Positions 6,704 through 10,169 of a DNA stretch of 10,169 nt are shown here, piece after piece. The notes below the pieces were generated by a model that was given only the letters and a program-made list of their open reading frames with translations, had not been told where the DNA came from and did no database searches. This DNA is from Burkholderiaceae bacterium (lineage in GTDB: Bacteria > Pseudomonadota > Gammaproteobacteria > Burkholderiales > Burkholderiaceae). The position numbers were made by a program, and so were the translations under genes. The stretch spans positions 1 through 10,169 of the forward strand of contig JAKONS010000422.1 in the NCBI GenBank assembly GCA_022701845.1. The letters run 5' to 3'. Position 1 is the stretch's first letter. The number at the start of each line of letters is the position of its first letter.

Positions 6704-7480
6704 CTAGCGCTTGAAGAACGGCGAGGCGCTGCTCGACTGCGCCAGGTCGGTCGCCGCCTGCAGTAGCGCCTCGCCGGTGGCGGCCATGCGAGCGCCGGTG
6801 AAGCGCAGCAGCGGCCCGGCGATGGTGACCACGCCCACCACCGCGCCGTTGCGCAGCCGCACCGCCGCGCCGACCGAGCCCATGCCGGTGGCGAACACGT
6901 TCTCGATCAGCGCGAAGCCGCGCTCGCGGGTGGCGCGCAGGAAGGGCAGCACCGCCTTCATGCTGCGCGGCGCGCCCGGCCCGAAGTCCTCGGCCACGCC
7001 GAAACCCTGGCGCGCCACCAGCGCGGCGGCGTCCTTGTCGCTCATCGTCGCCAGCCAGGCATGGCCGGCGGCGCTGCAGGCCAGGTTCACCGACAGGCCC
7101 ATGTCGGGGTCGTACAGCAGCCCGCCGCGCGCGCCCTGGGCCTTGGCCACGAAGGTCAGGTCGTCGCCGTCGACCACCGCCAGCCGCACCAGCTCGCCCG
7201 AGGCCGCGGCCAGCCGGTCGAGCACCGGCTGCGATACGTTGACGATGCCGCTGTTGCTGAGATAGCTCAGGCCCAGCGACACCAGGCGGATGGTCAGCAT
7301 GTACTGGCCGTACACCGGGTGCTGGCGCAGGTAGCCGATCTCGACCAGCTCGGTCAGCAGCCGGTGCGTGGCGCTCAGCGGCAGGTCGAGGTCGGCGGCC
7401 AGCGCCGACAGCGGCTTGCCGTCGGGGTAGGCGACCAGGTGTTCCAGCACCTTGAAACTGCGCTCGAGGATTGCGCTCAT
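6704..7480 (-). CDS. IclR-family transcriptional regulator
   Basis: The protein has 258 residues, the usual IclR length. I chose the ATG at 7480 (MSAILERSFKVLEHL), since IclR proteins begin their helix-turn-helix domain within a few residues; a TTG 12 codons upstream is the alternative, and neither has a strong ribosome site. The winged HTH covers about residues 3-60, with the recognition segment LPLSATHRLLTELVEIGYL. The IclR effector-binding domain covers about 75-250, including GLSVNLACSAAGHAWLA (128-144), RERGFALIENVFATGMGSVG (185-204) and GVVTIAGP (216-223). It is a cytoplasmic regulator answering to a small, often carboxylate ligand. It lies between the two halves of a TRAP system, divergent from dctP, with matching TGGAAA-N3-TTTCCA palindromes in front of itself/dctP and in front of dctQ. 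This points to control of all three units and of itself. Repression or activation cannot be told. Confidence 0.94.
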   Translation of the reverse strand: MSAILERSFKVLEHLVAYPDGKPLSALAADLDLPLSATHRLLTELVEIGYLRQHPVYGQYMLTIRLVSLGLSYLSNSGIVNVSQPVLDRLAAASGELVRLAVVDGDDLTFVAKAQGARGGLLYDPDMGLSVNLACSAAGHAWLATMSDKDAAALVARQGFGVAEDFGPGAPRSMKAVLPFLRATRERGFALIENVFATGMGSVGAAVRLRNGAVVGVVTIAGPLLRFTGARMAATGEALLQAATDLAQSSSASPFFKR

Positions 7481-7540
7481 GGTTGGTTCGCGAGAGTTTG
7501 GCGCGCACTGTACCAAGGCCCGGACAAACCCGGAGGTTTA

Positions 7541-7555
7541 TGGAAAACATTTCCA
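7541..7555. promoter_or_regulatory. IclR-type operator in the iclR/dctP divergent region
   Basis: The perfect dyad TGGAAA-ACA-TTTCCA lies 60 bp before the iclR start and 102 bp before the dctP start. It has the same six-base arms and the same following CTT as the site at 6654-6668. It is placed to serve both divergent promoters, so it probably mediates iclR autoregulation and dctP-aroQ control. Confidence 0.75.
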
Positions 7556-7657
7556 CTTGAGCGGACTTGGCGCTAGCATCCGCCGCGTGGACGTTCGGCC
7601 GCTTCGGCCCGCGCCGCCTCGACAACCCAAGACAAACCCTTCGCTGGAGAGACTCCC

Positions 7658-8671
7658 ATGAAAGCACGCCTTCGCCCCCTCGCGCTCGCCCTGGCCTGTT
7701 GCCTGCCGCTGCTGCCCGGCCTGCTGCATGCGCAGCAGACGCCGGAGCGCACCGTTCGTTTCGGCCACCTGAACAACACCGACCACCCGGTCAGCATGGG
7801 CACCCGCAAGTTCGCCGAACTGCTGGCCGCCAAGAGCGGCGGCCGCATGAAGGTCACCGAATACCCGGCCTCGCAGCTGGGCAGCGACATGCAGCAGCAG
7901 TCGGCCCTGCAGGGCGGCGTGCAGCAGATGTCGGCACCGGCCAGCACCTCGCTGGCGGGCATCGTGAAGGAGTTCGGCCTGATCGACTTCCCGTTCACCG
8001 TGAGCAACTTCGAGCAGGCCGACGCGCTGCTCGATGGCCCGCTCGGCCAGGCGCTGATCGCCAAGCTGCCGGAAAAAGGCCTGGTCTCGCTCGGCTTCTG
8101 GGACCTGGGCTTTCGCAACGTCACCAACAGCAAGCGCCCGATCGCCAAGGCCGAGGACCTGACCGGCCTGAAGATCCGCGTGATTCCCAACCCGGTGTTC
8201 CTGGAAACCTTCCAGGCCTTCAAGGCCAACCCGGTACCGATGCCCTTCGGCGAGGTCTACGGCGCGCTCGAATCGCGAGCGCTCGACGGCCAGGAGAACC
8301 CCTTCGCGGTGATCCTGTCGAACAAGTTCTTCGAGGTGCAGAAGTTCGTCAGCGCCACCAACCATGTGTATGCCGCCAACATCGTGCTGGTCAGCAAGAA
8401 GTTCTGGGACACGCTGCAGCCGCAGGAGCAGAAGTGGATGCACGAGGCCGCCGACGAAGCCCGCGCCTACCAGCGCAAGGTGAGCCGCGAGGCCGCGCAG
8501 AAGGCGCTGGGCGAACTGCAGGCCAAGGGCCTGGCCTTCAACGAGGTGGCGCCGGCCGAACTCGCCCGCATGCGCCAGATCGCGCTGCCGGTGAGCACCA
8601 AGATCGCCGCCACCTACGACCCGGCCATGGTCAAGCTCTACAACGACGAACTGGCCCGGATCCGGAAGTAA
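7658..8671 (+). CDS. dctP: TRAP transporter periplasmic substrate-binding protein (DctP family)
   Basis: The protein has 337 residues and starts at the ATG at 7658, with GGAGAG (7646-7651) upstream. A Sec signal peptide covers about residues 1-25: MKARLRP, a Leu/Ala-rich core, and likely cleavage after LHA. The mature protein shows the DctP fold marks: FGHLNNTDHPVSMGTRKFAELLAAKS (split over 35-60), YPASQLGSD, LIDFPF (108-113), the segment LTGLKIRVIPNP with Arg174 as the carboxylate-binding arginine, PMPFGEVYGALE, and the DGQENP motif (210-215) before the hinge region. It delivers a carboxylate to the DctQM pair. It lies apart from dctQM, divergent from iclR, an arrangement bridged by the shared operator motif. 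Twelve bases separate it from the aroQ-like gene, so the two are co-transcribed. The ligand may resemble the substrate of that enzyme; this is inference. Confidence 0.95.
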   Translation: MKARLRPLALALACCLPLLPGLLHAQQTPERTVRFGHLNNTDHPVSMGTRKFAELLAAKSGGRMKVTEYPASQLGSDMQQQSALQGGVQQMSAPASTSLAGIVKEFGLIDFPFTVSNFEQADALLDGPLGQALIAKLPEKGLVSLGFWDLGFRNVTNSKRPIAKAEDLTGLKIRVIPNPVFLETFQAFKANPVPMPFGEVYGALESRALDGQENPFAVILSNKFFEVQKFVSATNHVYAANIVLVSKKFWDTLQPQEQKWMHEAADEARAYQRKVSREAAQKALGELQAKGLAFNEVAPAELARMRQIALPVSTKIAATYDPAMVKLYNDELARIRK

Positions 8672-8683
8672 GGAACACGCGCG

Positions 8684-9136
8684 ATGACCAGAACCGTGTT
8701 CGTGCTCAACGGGCCCAATCTCAACATGCTGGGCCGGCGCGAGCCGCATATCTACGGCACCACCACCCTGGCCGAGGTGCAGGCGCGCACCGAAGCGCTG
8801 GCCGAGGAGCTGGGCCTGGCCTGCGTCTTCCGCCAGACCAACCACGAGGGCGTGATGGTCGACTGGATCCAGGAGGCCTTCGAGGCCGACGCCGCGGTGG
8901 TCATCAACCCGGCCGGCCTGTCGTTCGGCTCGATCCCGGTGGTGGACGCGCTGAAACTGATCCAGCGGCCGCTGATCGAGGTGCACATCTCGAACATCCA
9001 CCAGCGCGACGAGCAGCACCGGCATTCGTCGGTGTCGGCCACCGCCAAGGGCGTGATCTGCGGCATGGGCGCCGCCGGCTACCTGCTGGCGCTGCGCGGC
9101 GTGGCGATGTGCTGGGACGCCTGCGCCGGCAAGTAG
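8684..9136 (+). CDS. aroQ: Type II 3-dehydroquinate dehydratase homologue with altered substrate pocket
   Basis: The protein has 150 residues, the usual length. It aligns without gaps to the recalled numbering of the Mycobacterium tuberculosis enzyme over the active site. NGPNLNMLGRREPHIYG gives Asn12, Arg19 and catalytic Tyr24. VINPAGLSFGSIPVVDAL gives Asn75 and Asp88. EVHISN gives catalytic His101 and Ser103. Two substrate-contacting positions differ: Phe81 replaces His of THTS, and His112 replaces Arg. AKGVICGMGAAGY is the usual closing motif. The known family reaction is dehydration of 3-dehydroquinate to 3-dehydroshikimate, in aromatic synthesis or quinate breakdown, in a cytoplasmic dodecamer. 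The setting beside a TRAP transporter and IclR regulator points to catabolism rather than synthesis. With two pocket residues changed, a related substrate is possible. AAGGA lies about ten bases before the ATG at 8684. The gene ends 22 bp from the convergent ClpP-like gene. Confidence 0.88.
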   Translation: MTRTVFVLNGPNLNMLGRREPHIYGTTTLAEVQARTEALAEELGLACVFRQTNHEGVMVDWIQEAFEADAAVVINPAGLSFGSIPVVDALKLIQRPLIEVHISNIHQRDEQHRHSSVSATAKGVICGMGAAGYLLALRGVAMCWDACAGK

Positions 9137-9158
9137 GCGGCCGGGGGCCGGCTGCGGT

Positions 9159-9719
9159 TCAGAGCACCGCGGCCACCAGCTTCAACCGGACCGCTTCCTC
9201 GGCCTCGATGTACCAGTCCGATTCCGAGATGCGCGCCATCAGGTCGTCGAGGCCGACCTCGGTGCCCTTCACCAGGTAGCCGAAGGCGGTGCGCTCCATG
9301 CGGATCGCCGTCTCGATCTCGGCCAGCGCGTCCTTCGCCAGGGCCTGCACCCCGCGCATCGCGCCCTTCAGCGCCAGGGTCTTGTCCAGCCGCCGCTCGT
9401 GCACCAGCAGCATGCAGTCGCGGGTCAGGAAACGCTTCTCCGGCGGGAAGCCCGACATGATGGAAATGCCGGCCGAATAGACGACCGACTTGCCGACGAA
9501 GCTCAGGTCCATGCCGAAGCGCTCGCGTGCATAGATGATGTCTGTGGCGATGCGGCGGCCGGTCTCGGCATCGCCGCCGGTGGTGGTCAGCTCCAGCACC
9601 AGCGGGCCCTGCAGGTCCAGTGCGGAATTCATCTGCTCGAGGAAATTGCCCAGCATGGTGTCGTCGACCTTGCCGTGCAGGCGGATGGCGGGGTGCTTCA
9701 GGAGTTCGTTCGGGATCAT
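9159..9719 (-). CDS. ClpP-like serine peptidase (family S14, Clp protease-like)
   Basis: The protein has 186 residues from the ATG at 9719, beginning MIPNELLKHPAIRLHGKVDD. The open frame runs 30 codons further to a TTG, but that would overlap the cupin gene and has no resemblance to the family, so I prefer the internal ATG even though it lacks a clear ribosome site. ClpP-fold marks are VLELTTTGGDAETGRRIA (41-58; the GG of the oxyanion region), the nucleophile Ser86 in SAGISIMSG, His107 in MLLVHERR, and a C-terminal ISESDWYIEAEEAVRLKLV, where Asp168 may complete the triad. Canonical ClpP has SPGG and ASM at the first two places, so this is a divergent paralogue, a little shorter than ClpP. No ClpX or ClpA gene is nearby. 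It probably cleaves peptides in the cytoplasm or acts with a distant unfoldase. It lies 79 bp after the cupin regulator on the same strand. Confidence 0.8.
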   Translation of the reverse strand: MIPNELLKHPAIRLHGKVDDTMLGNFLEQMNSALDLQGPLVLELTTTGGDAETGRRIATDIIYARERFGMDLSFVGKSVVYSAGISIMSGFPPEKRFLTRDCMLLVHERRLDKTLALKGAMRGVQALAKDALAEIETAIRMERTAFGYLVKGTEVGLDDLMARISESDWYIEAEEAVRLKLVAAVL

Positions 9720-9798
9720 GGTGGCTACGCGGCGCGGCGCGAAGGCGTGGTGGAGGGAGGCCGCTTTATCCGCGCGAAACACCGGCCTGCACGCCTGC

Positions 9799-10169
9799 CT
9801 AAGCGGCAATCACGAGTAGGACTTCAGCCGGAACATCGCCCCGGCTGGTGATCTTGTGCGGCACCGCGGAATTGAAATGCGCGCAGTCGCCGGCTTCCAG
9901 CGCCTCGCTGCGGTTGGCCAGCTGCAGGGTGATGGCGCCACGCAGCACGTACAAAATCTCCTCGCCCTCGTGGTGGCTCATCGGATGGTCGCGCTCGCGC
10001 GGGTGGCCCGGCTGCAGCACGAAGGCCAGCATGCGGTGGCCGGGCGCGGTGCCGGCCACCGCCCGGGGCTCGCCCTGCGCCGGGTTGCGGGCGCGGGCCT
10101 CGGCGGCACGGGTGATGGTGACCGGGTCGGTGTCCGACGGCTCGCCGAACAGTTCCTCCACCGGCACCT
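9799..10169 (-). CDS. Cupin-domain protein, probably C-terminal part of an XRE-cupin regulator, cut by window edge
   Basis: About 123 residues are visible and the frame is open to the window edge. A GTG at 10167 exists but is unlikely to be the start, because the first visible residues VPVEELFGEPSD are those that usually follow an XRE/Cro helix-turn-helix domain in cupin regulators. The cupin_2 barrel is clear: PMSHHEGEEILYVLRG (about 62-77) and a second half LEAGDCAHFNSAVPHKI with the closing LLVIAA. In XRE-cupin proteins the cupin binds a small ligand and the HTH binds DNA; the HTH here would lie beyond the right edge. The next gene on the same strand is the ClpP-like peptidase, 79 bp on. 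If the HTH is absent, this would be a free-standing cupin of unknown function. Confidence 0.82.
   Translation of the reverse strand, partial: VPVEELFGEPSDTDPVTITRAAEARARNPAQGEPRAVAGTAPGHRMLAFVLQPGHPRERDHPMSHHEGEEILYVLRGAITLQLANRSEALEAGDCAHFNSAVPHKITSRGDVPAEVLLVIAA

Noticed and set aside
7481..7516. TTG start giving the IclR protein 12 extra residues
   Set aside because: IclR proteins start their HTH near the N-terminus and an ATG is available at that point; the extension has no family resemblance. It is not fully excluded, since neither start has a clear ribosome site.
7550..7579. Sigma-70 promoter for dctP (TTTCCA, 18-bp spacer, TAGCAT)
   Set aside because: The -10 matches four of six and the -35 is weak and lies inside the operator palindrome; this is too little to call a promoter.
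9138..9152. Terminator between the aroQ-like gene and the convergent ClpP-like gene
   Set aside because: Only a 5-bp all-GC stem with a GGG loop and no T-tract on either strand; this is expected by chance in such DNA.
7538..9279. Long frames on both strands overlapping dctP and the aroQ-like gene
   Set aside because: Their translations match no family and are explained as shadows of the two conserved plus-strand genes.

Overview
The window is very GC-rich, with G or C at most third codon positions, and is gene-dense. Its gene families (a solitary TctC/Bug receptor, a DctPQM TRAP transporter, an IclR regulator, a zeta-class GST) are typical of soil and host-associated Betaproteobacteria. I infer the order Burkholderiales; the genus cannot be settled from this sequence.

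Layout from left to right. A partial maleylacetoacetate isomerase (maiA, minus strand) runs off the left edge, and an OmpR/PhoB-type response regulator lies just upstream of it on the same strand. After a 174-bp gap with a strong hairpin come, all on the minus strand, a TctC/Bug periplasmic receptor and a large flavin oxidoreductase of the trimethylamine dehydrogenase / 2,4-dienoyl-CoA reductase type. A 242-bp gap follows, holding a 117-bp concentric imperfect palindrome and a GC-rich hairpin. Then come the TRAP permease genes dctM and dctQ (ATGA overlap) and an iclR gene, also on the minus strand. Divergent from iclR, on the plus strand, are the TRAP binding protein gene dctP and a type II dehydroquinase homologue (aroQ-like). 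Convergent to these, on the minus strand, are a ClpP-like S14 peptidase gene and a cupin-domain regulator cut by the right edge.

The central block (about 1.49-9.14 kb) reads as one uptake and catabolism locus. Two near-identical 15-bp palindromes of the form TGGAAA-N3-TTTCCA lie in the iclR/dctP divergent region and in front of dctQ. They fit the IclR-family operator type, so the IclR protein probably controls itself, dctP-aroQ and dctQM together. The TRAP system would import a carboxylate. The dehydroquinase homologue keeps its catalytic Tyr24 and His101 but has Phe and His where two substrate-contacting residues (His81, Arg112) normally sit. The flavoenzyme has an altered OYE-type active-site motif. 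The substrate may therefore be a relative of quinate/dehydroquinate rather than dehydroquinate itself, but this is inference.

Other points of note are a response regulator that has lost the conserved switch Thr and Lys and uses AT-rich codons unlike its neighbours, and the unexplained concentric palindrome after dctM. I see no rRNA or tRNA genes, CRISPR array, complete insertion sequence or phage genes.
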